Shown in pieces: positions 28,523-34,539 of a DNA stretch of 34,539 nucleotides. Source of the stretch: Streptomyces coryli (GTDB lineage Bacteria > Actinomycetota > Actinomycetes > Streptomycetales > Streptomycetaceae); the NCBI RefSeq assembly GCF_011044975.1, contig NZ_JAAKZV010000066.1, positions 1-34,539 on the forward strand, in the 5' to 3' direction. The notes beneath the pieces were generated by a model. The model did no database searches and had not been told where the DNA came from. It was given only the letters and a program-made list of their open reading frames with translations. The translations under genes were made by a program, and so were the position numbers. Numbering within the stretch: the first letter of the stretch is position 1; every line of letters begins with the position of its first letter.

Positions 28523-28699
28523 TCGGCGGCCGCCGAGGGCCCTCCGCGCTGCGGAACGTGCGCCCCACCCGCTGATGGACCCGTAGGTCCGCACTCCCTG
28601 AGCTTTGCCCTTCCCATGCCTCGCTTCGCGCTGCACGCGAACGGGGATGCGGCGCGCCCCTGCGCGTTCCGCGCCACCTCTCCAGGAGACGGAAGTCCT
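28523..28699 (+). promoter_or_regulatory. Leader region with competing hairpins before metN (attenuator candidate)
   Basis: Behind the leader peptide follow TCGGCGGCCGCCGA (28523-28536, palindrome), GAGGGCCCTC (28535-28544), TCCGC-GCT-GCGGA (28543-28555), GGACC-CGTA-GGTCC (28577-28590) and GGCGCG-N13-CGCGCC (28651-28675). GCGGAACG (28551-28558) can pair over distance with CGTTCCGC (28665-28672), which would break the last hairpin. No SAM-riboswitch core is visible. A GTG start and AGGAGA follow. The stretch 28355-28699 holds no other gene. Confidence 0.5.
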
Positions 28700-29752
28700 G
28701 TGATCACCACCAAGGGCCTGACAAAGGTCTACCGAACCCGAGACCGCGAGGTCACCGCCCTGGACGGCGTCGATCTGCACGTGCGGGAGGGGGAGGTGCA
28801 CGGCGTCGTCGGACAGAGCGGCGCCGGCAAGTCCACCCTCATCCGCGCCGTGAACCTGCTGGAGGTCCCCACCTCCGGCACCGTCACCGTCGACGGCACC
28901 GACCTCACCGCACTCGCCGGCAACGGCAAGCGCGCCGGCGCCGAGCTGCGCAAGGCCCGCGCCCGCATCGGGATGGTCTTCCAGCACTTCAACCTGCTGT
29001 CCGCCCGTACCGTCCAGGACAACGTCGAGCTGCCGCTCGAGATCCTCGGCCACTCCGGCGCCGAGCGCTCCCGCAAGGCCCTGGAGCTGCTCGACCTGGT
29101 CGGCCTGGCCGACAAGGCCAAGGCCTACCCGGCCCAGCTCTCCGGCGGCCAGAAGCAGCGCGTCGGCATCGCCCGCGCCCTGGCCGGCGACCCGAAGGTG
29201 CTGCTCTCCGACGAGGCCACCTCGGCGCTCGACCCCGAGACCACCCGCTCGATCCTGCAGCTGCTCCGCGACCTCAACCGCGACCTGGGCCTGACCGTGC
29301 TGCTCATCACGCACGAGATGGACGTCGTCAAGGCCGTCTGCGACTCGGCCTCGCTGATGAAGAACGGCAAGATCACCGAGTCCGGTGCCCTGTCCGACCT
29401 CCTCGCCACCCCCGGCTCCGAGATCGCCGCCGAGCTCTTCCCGCTCACCGGCGACCCGCTGGGCGCCCCCGACCGCACGGTCGTCGACATCACCTTCCTC
29501 GGCGAGAACACCGGCCAGCCGGTCATCTCGCACCTGGCCCGTACGTACAACATCGACGTCTCGATCCTCGGCGCGGCGATGGACACCGTCGGCGGCAAGC
29601 AGGTCGGCCGGATGCGGATCGAGCTGCCGGGTCCGTACGAGGAGAACGTCGTGCCGATTGGCTTTCTGCGTGAGCAGGGGCTGCAGATCGAGATCGTCGG
29701 CGCCGCCGACGCCGTCAAGGACACCCAGCTGGTCGCGGGAGTTGCACAGTGA
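28700..29752 (+). CDS. metN: Methionine ABC importer, ATP-binding protein
   Basis: A 350-residue ABC ATPase that powers methionine uptake. Walker A is GQSGAGKST (about 39-47), the Q-loop lies in IGMVFQHFNLL, the signature is LSGGQKQRVGIARAL, and Walker B is KVLLSDEATSALD; the switch histidine is in LLITHEMD. From about residue 270 there is the C-terminal NIL domain (VVDITFLGENTGQPVISHLA), which in MetN binds methionine and inhibits transport. The GTG at 28700 is chosen by homology and AGGAGA 10 nt upstream; the in-frame ATG at 28616 would extend into the hairpin region. Its stop overlaps the fused permease gene (GTGA). Confidence 0.95.
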   Translation: MITTKGLTKVYRTRDREVTALDGVDLHVREGEVHGVVGQSGAGKSTLIRAVNLLEVPTSGTVTVDGTDLTALAGNGKRAGAELRKARARIGMVFQHFNLLSARTVQDNVELPLEILGHSGAERSRKALELLDLVGLADKAKAYPAQLSGGQKQRVGIARALAGDPKVLLSDEATSALDPETTRSILQLLRDLNRDLGLTVLLITHEMDVVKAVCDSASLMKNGKITESGALSDLLATPGSEIAAELFPLTGDPLGAPDRTVVDITFLGENTGQPVISHLARTYNIDVSILGAAMDTVGGKQVGRMRIELPGPYEENVVPIGFLREQGLQIEIVGAADAVKDTQLVAGVAQ

Positions 29753-31269
29753 ACTGGTCAGAGATACGCCCCGAGCTCCTCACCGGCCTGTACGAGACCG
29801 TCGCCATGGTCGGCTGGGCGTCGCTGATCGCCGTCATCGGCGGTGTCCCGCTCGGCGTCCTGCTGGTCCTCACCGACCGCGGCCGCCCGCTGCAGAACGC
29901 CCTGATCAACAAGGTCATCGGCTTCGTCGTGAACGTCGGCCGGTCGCTGCCCTTCATCATCCTGATGCTGGCGCTCACCGCCTTCACCCGCGCCCTGACC
30001 GGCACCTCCATCGGCCTGACCGGCGCCATCGTGCCGCTTGCCATCAGCGCCATCCCGTTCTTCGCGCGGCTGGTCGAGACCGCGGTGCGCGAGGTCGACG
30101 GCGGGCTCGTCGAGGCCGTGCAGGCCATGGGCGGCTCCACCCGCACCGTCGTCTTCAAGGCGCTGCTGCCGCAGGCGCTGCCGTCGCTGGTCGCGGGCCT
30201 GACCACCACCGTCGTCGCGCTGATCGGCTACTCGGCGATGGCCGGCGCGGTCGGCGGCGGCGGCCTCGGCGACGTCGCCATCCGGTACGGCTACCAGCGC
30301 TACGAGGGCGGCGTCATGCTCGCGACCGTCGTGCTGCTGGTCGTGCTCGTCAACGTCGTCCAGCTGATCGGCGACTTCTTCGTCCGTACGCTCTCCGACC
30401 GCACCACCCGCTCCGCCGCGTGGCTGCGGGCCCCGCGCCGGACCCGTACCACGGTCACCGCCGTGGCGTCGGTCGGCCTGGTCGGCGCGCTCACCGCGGG
30501 CACCCTCGGGCTCACCTCCGAGGGCGACGCCGGCTCGGACGAGACCATTACGGTCGCGGCCACGCCGACCCCGCACGGCGACATCGTGAAGTTCGTCGCG
30601 GACAACCTGGCGAAGGACGCGGGGCTGAAGGTCGAGGTGAAGGAGTTCACCGACTACGTCAAGCCCAACGAGGCGCTCGCCAACGGCGATGTGGACGCGA
30701 ACTTCTTCCAGCACGTGCCGTTCCTCGACGACTTCAACAAGAAGAAGCACACGGACCTGGTCCCGACCGTCGGCATCCTGGTCGAGCCGATCGGCATCTA
30801 CTCCAAGTCCGTGGACGACGTCAGCGCCCTCGGCAGCGGCGACACCATCGCGTTGCCGAACGACACCACCAATGAGGGCCGCGCCCTGCATCTCCTGGAC
30901 GACCAGGGCCTGATCAAGCTCAAGAAGGGCACCGGGCTCGACGCCTCGTTGAACGACATCGCGGACGACGGCGGCCTGACCCTGAAGCCGCTGGAGGCAG
31001 CGCAGACCCCGCGCGCCCTCGAGGACGTGGACGCCGCCATCGTCAACGGCAACTACGCCATCGGCGCGGGCCTCACCCCCAAGAAGGACGCCCTGGTGCT
31101 GGAGAAGGCCAAGGGCAATCCGTACATCAACATCCTCGCGGTCAAGAAGGAGGACCGCGACGACCCGGCCATCAAGAAGCTGGGACAGCTGCTGAACTCG
31201 GACGCGACGAAGAAGTTCATGGAGAAGAAGTTCCCGTCGTCGATTCCCGTCTTCGGCCCGGTGAAGTAA
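29749..31269 (+). CDS. metI-metQ: Fused methionine permease and substrate-binding protein (MetI-MetQ)
   Basis: A single 506-residue protein. Residues 1-215 are a MetI-type permease with five helices (from MVGWASLIAVIGGVPLGVLL on) and the EAA loop EAVQAMGGSTRTVVFKALLP (122-141), which contacts MetN. A basic linker (RSAAWLRAPRRTRTT, 221-235) leads to a hydrophobic helix (about 236-255). Residues 262-506 are a NlpA/MetQ binding protein: ETITVAATPTPHGDIVKFVA, NGDVDANFFQHVPFLDDFN, ending FPSSIPVFGPVK. The helix resembles a lipoprotein signal peptide, but the lipobox cysteine is missing (TLGLTSEGD) and no start codon with ribosome binding site precedes it. The six-helix topology would put MetQ outside. 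It starts in the metN stop codon. Confidence 0.9.
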   Translation: MNWSEIRPELLTGLYETVAMVGWASLIAVIGGVPLGVLLVLTDRGRPLQNALINKVIGFVVNVGRSLPFIILMLALTAFTRALTGTSIGLTGAIVPLAISAIPFFARLVETAVREVDGGLVEAVQAMGGSTRTVVFKALLPQALPSLVAGLTTTVVALIGYSAMAGAVGGGGLGDVAIRYGYQRYEGGVMLATVVLLVVLVNVVQLIGDFFVRTLSDRTTRSAAWLRAPRRTRTTVTAVASVGLVGALTAGTLGLTSEGDAGSDETITVAATPTPHGDIVKFVADNLAKDAGLKVEVKEFTDYVKPNEALANGDVDANFFQHVPFLDDFNKKKHTDLVPTVGILVEPIGIYSKSVDDVSALGSGDTIALPNDTTNEGRALHLLDDQGLIKLKKGTGLDASLNDIADDGGLTLKPLEAAQTPRALEDVDAAIVNGNYAIGAGLTPKKDALVLEKAKGNPYINILAVKKEDRDDPAIKKLGQLLNSDATKKFMEKKFPSSIPVFGPVK

Positions 31270-31284
31270 GGCACTTACGGCTAA

Positions 31285-31317
31285 GGCGCGCGGATGTGCA
31301 TGGCGCATCCGCGCGCC
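31285..31317 (+). terminator. Terminator after the methionine transporter
   Basis: GGCGCGCGGATG and CATCCGCGCGCC are a perfect 12-bp stem around a 9-nt loop. It starts 16 nt after the stop at 31269. No T-run follows. Confidence 0.8.
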
Positions 31318-31399
31318 GATGCTGCATGCTGTGCAGGTCAGCTGATTAATCGCGTCCGGTTGATCGGGTACAGGTACAGGTCACGCTACGGAGCAGTGC

Positions 31400-32038
31400 A
31401 TGTCTTCGACGTTCCCCGACGTCTCCCTGAGCACGGACCGGCTGGTGCTGCGCCCCTTCGACGACCTGGACATCCCCGCGCTCGCGGAGATGATGAACGA
31501 CGAGCTGGTCACCGCCTGGACCACCGCCCCGCACCCGTACACCGAGGCCGACGCCCGCGCCTGGGCGATGCGCCTCTCGCACGCGGAGCGCACCGAGGGG
31601 CGCGGCATCGTCTTCGCCGTCTCGGAGTTCCTCACCCAGCGCCTGGTCGGCATCGTGCAGCTCCGGCACACCGACTGGCGCACCCTCGCCGCCGAGATCT
31701 CCTACGTCACCGCGCCCTGGGCCCGCGGCGAGGGTTACGCGACCGAGGCCGTGCTCGCCGTCGCGCACTGGCTCTTCGACAGCCAGAAGTTCGAGCGCCT
31801 CGAGCTGCGCACCGCCGCCGACAACGCCGCGGGGCAGCAGGTCGCGCAGAAGGCCGGCTTCATCAGTGAGGGCGTGCTGCGGGCGGCCTGGATAGCGCGG
31901 TCGAAGACCGAGGACGGCGGCTGGACCGACATCCGCACCGACCTGCTGCTGTGGAGCCTGCTTCCCGAGGACCTGGACGGAGCCATGGGCGACGCCGCCG
32001 ACGCCGGCAGCTTCTCGGCGTACCCCGACTGGCAATGA
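31400..32038 (+). CDS. GNAT acetyltransferase, RimJ/RimL type
   Basis: A 212-residue acetyltransferase (MSSTFPDVSLSTDRLVLRPF...). The N-terminal TDRLVLRPF and the middle SYVTAPWARGEGYATEAVLA are typical of the RimJ/RimL (Acetyltransf_3) branch, with R/Q-x-x-G-x-A as acetyl-CoA loop. The helix RTAADNAAGQQVAQKAGF and EGVLR follow, also typical. Substrates in this branch are ribosomal protein N-termini, but many members act on other amines. It has a ribosome binding site (GGAG, 8 nt from the ATG). It follows the metIQ terminator and two GTACAG repeats, so it probably has its own promoter. No functional link to neighbours. Confidence 0.9.
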   Translation: MSSTFPDVSLSTDRLVLRPFDDLDIPALAEMMNDELVTAWTTAPHPYTEADARAWAMRLSHAERTEGRGIVFAVSEFLTQRLVGIVQLRHTDWRTLAAEISYVTAPWARGEGYATEAVLAVAHWLFDSQKFERLELRTAADNAAGQQVAQKAGFISEGVLRAAWIARSKTEDGGWTDIRTDLLLWSLLPEDLDGAMGDAADAGSFSAYPDWQ

Positions 32039-32109
32039 TCGAAGTAACCTGCTCTTCTCGTCCACGGAAGCGTCACTTCATGAGCACGACCACGAGAGAG
32101 AGCTGAACG

Positions 32110-33336
32110 ATGGCCGACCGGGTCACGGTGATCGGCTGGGACGGCACGCCGCTCACCGCGGCGGCCCGCTCGGCCCTCGGCGCCGCGACGCTCGTCGCCG
32201 GCGCCGGACACCACCTCGAGCTCCCCGAGGTCCCGGCCCGCGCGGAGCGGATCCGGCTCGGCAGCGTGGCTCTCGCGGCGCGGCGGATCGCCCGGCACCG
32301 CGGCACGGCGGTGGTGCTCGCGGACGGCGACCCCGGCTTCTTCGGCGTCGTACGGGCGCTGCGCGCACCTGAGCACGGCCTGGAGGTGGAGGCGATCCCG
32401 GCGGTGTCATCGGTGGCCACGGCCTTCGCGCGGGCCGGGATGCCCTGGGACGACGCCCAGGTGGTGGTGGCCCACGGCCGCAACCTCCGCCGCGCTGTGA
32501 ATGTCTGCCGCGCCTTTACGAAGGTCGCCGTGCTGACGTCCCCGGGCGCGGGCCCGGCCGAACTCGCCCTGCTGCTGGACGGCGTCCACCGCACCTTCGT
32601 CATCTGCGAGGAGCTCGGCACGGAGCGCGAGGAGGTCTCCGTACTGACCTCCGACAAGGTCCACGGCCACACCTGGCGCGACCCGAACGTCGTCCTGGTC
32701 ATCGGCGGCCGCGGCGGCGAGACGGCGGCGTCGTCGAGCGGCTGGCTGCTGGGCCGGGAGCCCGACTATCCGGCGGCGGCGGTACGGGGCTGGGGCCTGC
32801 CCACGCCCGAGTACGGCGCCGGCACCGACGCGGGCTCCTCCGCACAGCTGCGCGCCGCCCAACTCGCCCGGCTCGGACCCCGGGTGGGCGACCTGGTGTG
32901 GGACATCGGCACCGGCAGCGGTGCGCTGGCGGTGGAGGCCGCGCGCTTCGGCGCCGCCGTGCTGGCCGTCGACTCGGACGCCGACGCCTGCGCCCGTACC
33001 ACCGCGACGGCCCGCCGCTTCGGGGTGCAGCTGCAGGTCGTGCACGGCACCGCGCCGCAGGTCCTCGAGGACCTGCCGCAGCCCGACGTGGTGCGCGTCG
33101 GCACCGGCGGCGTACCGGTGGTGGCGGCGTGCGCGGCGCGCCGTCCCGAGCGCATCACGGCGCACGCCGGGACCCGGGACGAGGCCGAGGCGATCGGCCG
33201 GGAACTGGCCGAGGCGGGCTACGAAGTGGAGTGCTCGCTGCTGCAGTCCGTCGAACTCAACACCTCCGCCACGTCCGTATGGACGGAGCGCGAACGCGTG
33301 GTCGTCTTCCTGCTGGCCGCTTCGCGCCGCGCCTGA
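32110..33336 (+). CDS. cobL: Precorrin-6B C5,15-methyltransferase (decarboxylating), CbiE-CbiT fusion
   Basis: A 408-residue bifunctional enzyme of the cobalamin pathway. It methylates C5 and C15 and removes the C12 acetate. The N-terminal CbiE half (1-200) is a tetrapyrrole methylase: VTVIGWDGTPLTAAARSALG, VVLADGDPGFFGVV and EAIPAVSSVATAFARAGMPW. The C-terminal CbiT half (from about 215) is a class I methyltransferase with the SAM loop LVWDIGTGSGALAVEAARFG, an acidic VDSDADA at strand 2 and PDVVRVGTGG. No other cob gene is in the window, apart from a possible one at the end. The ribosome binding site is weak (GAGAGAG) and no cobalamin riboswitch is seen. Confidence 0.95.
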   Translation: MADRVTVIGWDGTPLTAAARSALGAATLVAGAGHHLELPEVPARAERIRLGSVALAARRIARHRGTAVVLADGDPGFFGVVRALRAPEHGLEVEAIPAVSSVATAFARAGMPWDDAQVVVAHGRNLRRAVNVCRAFTKVAVLTSPGAGPAELALLLDGVHRTFVICEELGTEREEVSVLTSDKVHGHTWRDPNVVLVIGGRGGETAASSSGWLLGREPDYPAAAVRGWGLPTPEYGAGTDAGSSAQLRAAQLARLGPRVGDLVWDIGTGSGALAVEAARFGAAVLAVDSDADACARTTATARRFGVQLQVVHGTAPQVLEDLPQPDVVRVGTGGVPVVAACAARRPERITAHAGTRDEAEAIGRELAEAGYEVECSLLQSVELNTSATSVWTERERVVVFLLAASRRA

Positions 33337-33353
33337 GCCGTCCTCCGCGGGTC

Positions 33354-33368
33354 TCGGCCCCCGGCCGA
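33354..33368 (+). terminator. Small hairpin after cobL
   Basis: TCGGCC-CCC-GGCCGA, a 6-bp stem 18 nt after the cobL stop. Probable weak terminator. Confidence 0.4.
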
Positions 33369-33387
33369 AGCGGAACGCCGGGGCAGG

Positions 33388-33393
33388 TAGGCT
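33388..33393 (+). promoter_or_regulatory. -10 box before the TTA-containing small ORF and final gene
   Basis: TAGGCT fits TANNNT. It ends 8 nt before GTG 33402, so a leaderless small ORF would start here, and the larger gene at 33631/33652 would have a leader of over 200 nt. The -35 is not clear. Confidence 0.4.
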
Positions 33394-33401
33394 GGCGGAT
33401 T

Positions 33402-33512
33402 GTGTGCCGTGCCCGGGGGGTTCGGCGCTTCGCGGGTGAATTGGGCAGACGCGTGGCGTTACTTGCAGTTTGCGCGGCCGCTGTCGGCGGCGTCCTGTCG
33501 GTTTGTCTGTGA
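33402..33512 (+). CDS. Possible 36-residue membrane peptide with a TTA codon
   Basis: The ORF starts MCRARGVRRFAGELGRR with GTG and continues VALLAVCAAAVGGVLSVCL, basic then hydrophobic, like a small membrane peptide or signal. Codon 20 (33459-33461) is TTA, the rare leucine codon that in Streptomyces needs the bldA tRNA. AGA, GAA and TTG codons also occur, so third-position GC is lower than in the neighbours. It could be a non-coding leader with chance reading frame. If real, its translation would be development-dependent and might influence the gene behind it. Confidence 0.35.
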   Translation: MCRARGVRRFAGELGRRVALLAVCAAAVGGVLSVCL

Positions 33513-33651
33513 AGCTGAACACTCGGGTCAGGTCGTGCCGCGCGGCGGGTGCGCTCGTTCTTGCTAAGGGCGGCCGGTTCGCCGTGCAAGGGGGCGCGGC
33601 GTGCCTGTGCGGCTGGAAGGAGCACGAGCGATGGGCGAGGGGTACGTACGC

Positions 33652-34539
33652 ATGACTGACACCGGCAGCCTCCCGGAAGAGGGCCAGCCGGACCCGTCCG
33701 GCACCCACACTCCACCCCCGACCGCCCCCATCGCCGCGAGCCCGACTCCGGCGCCGGAGCCGATCGGTGATCCGCGCGTGGCGGCTCCGGTGAACTATGG
33801 CGACGGTGTGCACATGCAGCCGGCGGGTGTCGCGGCGCAGGCCGGGCCCACGGCTCAGGGGGTTGGCGCCCCGGTCCAGGGCGCGGGCGCCGCGGCCGCG
33901 GACTACGGCGTCGCGGCTCAGTCCCACGGCACCCCGGTCCAGGATGTCGCCGGCGGCGCGCCTGCGAGCGATGCAGGCGCGGCCCAGGTAGCTGACAACG
34001 GCGCCTCGATCCACGGCATCACGACCTCGACCACGGGCGAGACGACTCCCGCAGGCGGCACGGCGGCCCCGGCGCATGGCGACGGGCTTCCGGCGCATGG
34101 CGATGTGGCGGCCCAGGCTGCCGACGGCGCTGCTTCTGCGCATGGAGTCCCCGCTCAGTCGGCCGGCCACGTAGACGTCCAGGCCGCCGCCCATGGCCAG
34201 ACTCCCGAAGAGGCGCAGGTTGCCGGCGAATCCGCCGAGGCCCGGCCCGTCGGCTACGACCCCGGGGACGAGGGGCAGGGCCAGGAAGACGACCTGCTGT
34301 ACCTCCCCGGCGCCCAGGGCGCCTGGAGCGAGCAGCCGCGCGGCGACTCCGCGACGGCGGGCGCCACGGTCGGCGGGACGGTACCCGGCCGACAGCCCGC
34401 CGCAGCCGGCGGCACCCCGCCCGGCGGCACGCCCGCGCGCCGCCCCCTGCACCTCGGCCCGCCGGTACCGGACCAGTCCGGCGGCGTAGTCCGCTCTTTG
34501 GCCGACCGCGGCCCGGCCCACGGCCGCGGTCGGCCAAAG
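33652..34539 (+). CDS. Pro/Ala/Gly-rich protein, N-terminal part (runs off window end)
   Basis: An open frame without stop to the last base. The start is ATG 33652 (MTDTGSLPEEGQPDPSGTHT) or ATG 33631 in the same frame; the latter has GGAAGGAG upstream. The 296 visible residues are rich in Pro, Ala, Gly and Gln, with many AHG and AAQ/PVQ repeats, and probably unfolded. More conserved-looking islands are DDLLYLPGAQGAWSEQP and RPLHLGPPVPDQSGGVVRSL, then ADRG. I remember similar starts in Streptomyces proteins next to cobT, but a function cannot be assigned. The last bases (34522-34539) belong to a fold-back repeat, so the final residues after ADRGPA may be false. Confidence 0.65.
   Translation, partial: MTDTGSLPEEGQPDPSGTHTPPPTAPIAASPTPAPEPIGDPRVAAPVNYGDGVHMQPAGVAAQAGPTAQGVGAPVQGAGAAAADYGVAAQSHGTPVQDVAGGAPASDAGAAQVADNGASIHGITTSTTGETTPAGGTAAPAHGDGLPAHGDVAAQAADGAASAHGVPAQSAGHVDVQAAAHGQTPEEAQVAGESAEARPVGYDPGDEGQGQEDDLLYLPGAQGAWSEQPRGDSATAGATVGGTVPGRQPAAAGGTPPGGTPARRPLHLGPPVPDQSGGVVRSLADRGPAHGRGRPK
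34496..34539. repeat. 18-bp perfect fold-back at the window end
   Basis: 34496-34513 and 34522-34539 are exact reverse complements with an 8-nt loop. The right arm ends on the last base of the window. This could be a real hairpin or a contig-end artefact. Confidence 0.75.

Noticed and set aside
28523-28699. SAM riboswitch before metN
   Set aside because: No GGCAACC-type core or the known kink-turn and pseudoknot elements of SAM-I or SAM-IV were found. The leader peptide and hairpins fit attenuation better.
28616-28699. In-frame ATG extension of metN
   Set aside because: It would add 28 residues read from the hairpin region. Known MetN proteins begin close to MITTKGLTKVY at GTG 28700.
32080-32106. 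Eight-codon ORF (MSTTTRES) just before cobL
   Set aside because: Its stop is 3 nt from the cobL start and it overlaps the ribosome binding site region, but it has no site of its own and no informative codons.
33369-33630. Cobalamin riboswitch before the last gene
   Set aside because: The conserved B12-box-like core (GCCACTG with its partner elements) is not present, although cobL is next to it.

Overview
The window is high-GC DNA with strong third-position GC bias, GTG/TTG starts, many leaderless-looking starts and dense 4-bp start/stop overlaps. Together with the gene content (argCJBDR, argGH, glpQ, a Met transporter and cobL in this order) this indicates a Streptomyces chromosome or a very close relative. 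I see no tRNA, rRNA, CRISPR array, phage gene or transposase. The DNA is core chromosome with a few unusual local structures.

Layout. 1-3.4 kb: the start of an MFS exporter (minus) divergent from its likely ArsR-type regulator; a VOC protein (minus) divergent from a PaaI-like thioesterase, with overlapping -10 boxes; a TIM-barrel glycosidase-like protein (minus). 3.5-12.4 kb: arginine biosynthesis. argC-J-B-D-R form one operon. After a terminator come doxX and a convergent flavin-binding protein, then argG and argH. The argC and argG promoters carry the same pair of ArgR boxes, one over the -35 and one over the -10. 12.4-17.4 kb: an MFS transporter and an alkyl-sulfatase-like metallo-hydrolase (minus operon), divergent from a PucR-type regulator across nested palindromes, followed by an aldo/keto reductase. 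This looks like a small regulated catabolic unit.

17.5-23.5 kb: a seven-gene operon for envelope quality control: secreted mini-protein, MoxR ATPase, DUF58 protein, membrane vWA protein, membrane-anchored S1C protease, OmpR-type response regulator and sensor kinase. Most genes overlap by 4 bp, so chaperone-like, proteolytic and sensing parts are co-transcribed. 23.5-28.4 kb: a lysophosphatidate acyltransferase (minus), a Tat-exported glycerophosphodiesterase, a sigma-factor-like gene whose start codon lies in the loop of a 17-bp perfect inverted repeat, a GNAT acetyltransferase, two small membrane proteins (minus), a 175-bp element bounded by 24-bp perfect inverted repeats, and a HAD phosphatase.

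28.4-31.3 kb is the most interesting part: a methionine ABC importer. It is preceded by a previously unlisted 30-codon leaderless leader peptide rich in Met and Cys, with hairpins behind it. The permease (MetI) and the substrate-binding protein (MetQ) are fused into one 506-residue polypeptide. The former signal peptide of MetQ appears to have become an extra transmembrane helix, and the lipobox cysteine is gone. 31.4-34.5 kb: a RimJ/RimL-type acetyltransferase, the bifunctional cobalamin methyltransferase CobL (CbiE-CbiT), a possible small TTA-containing ORF, and the start of a Pro/Ala/Gly-rich protein that runs off the end. The window ends exactly on the second arm of an 18-bp perfect fold-back, which may be an assembly artefact.
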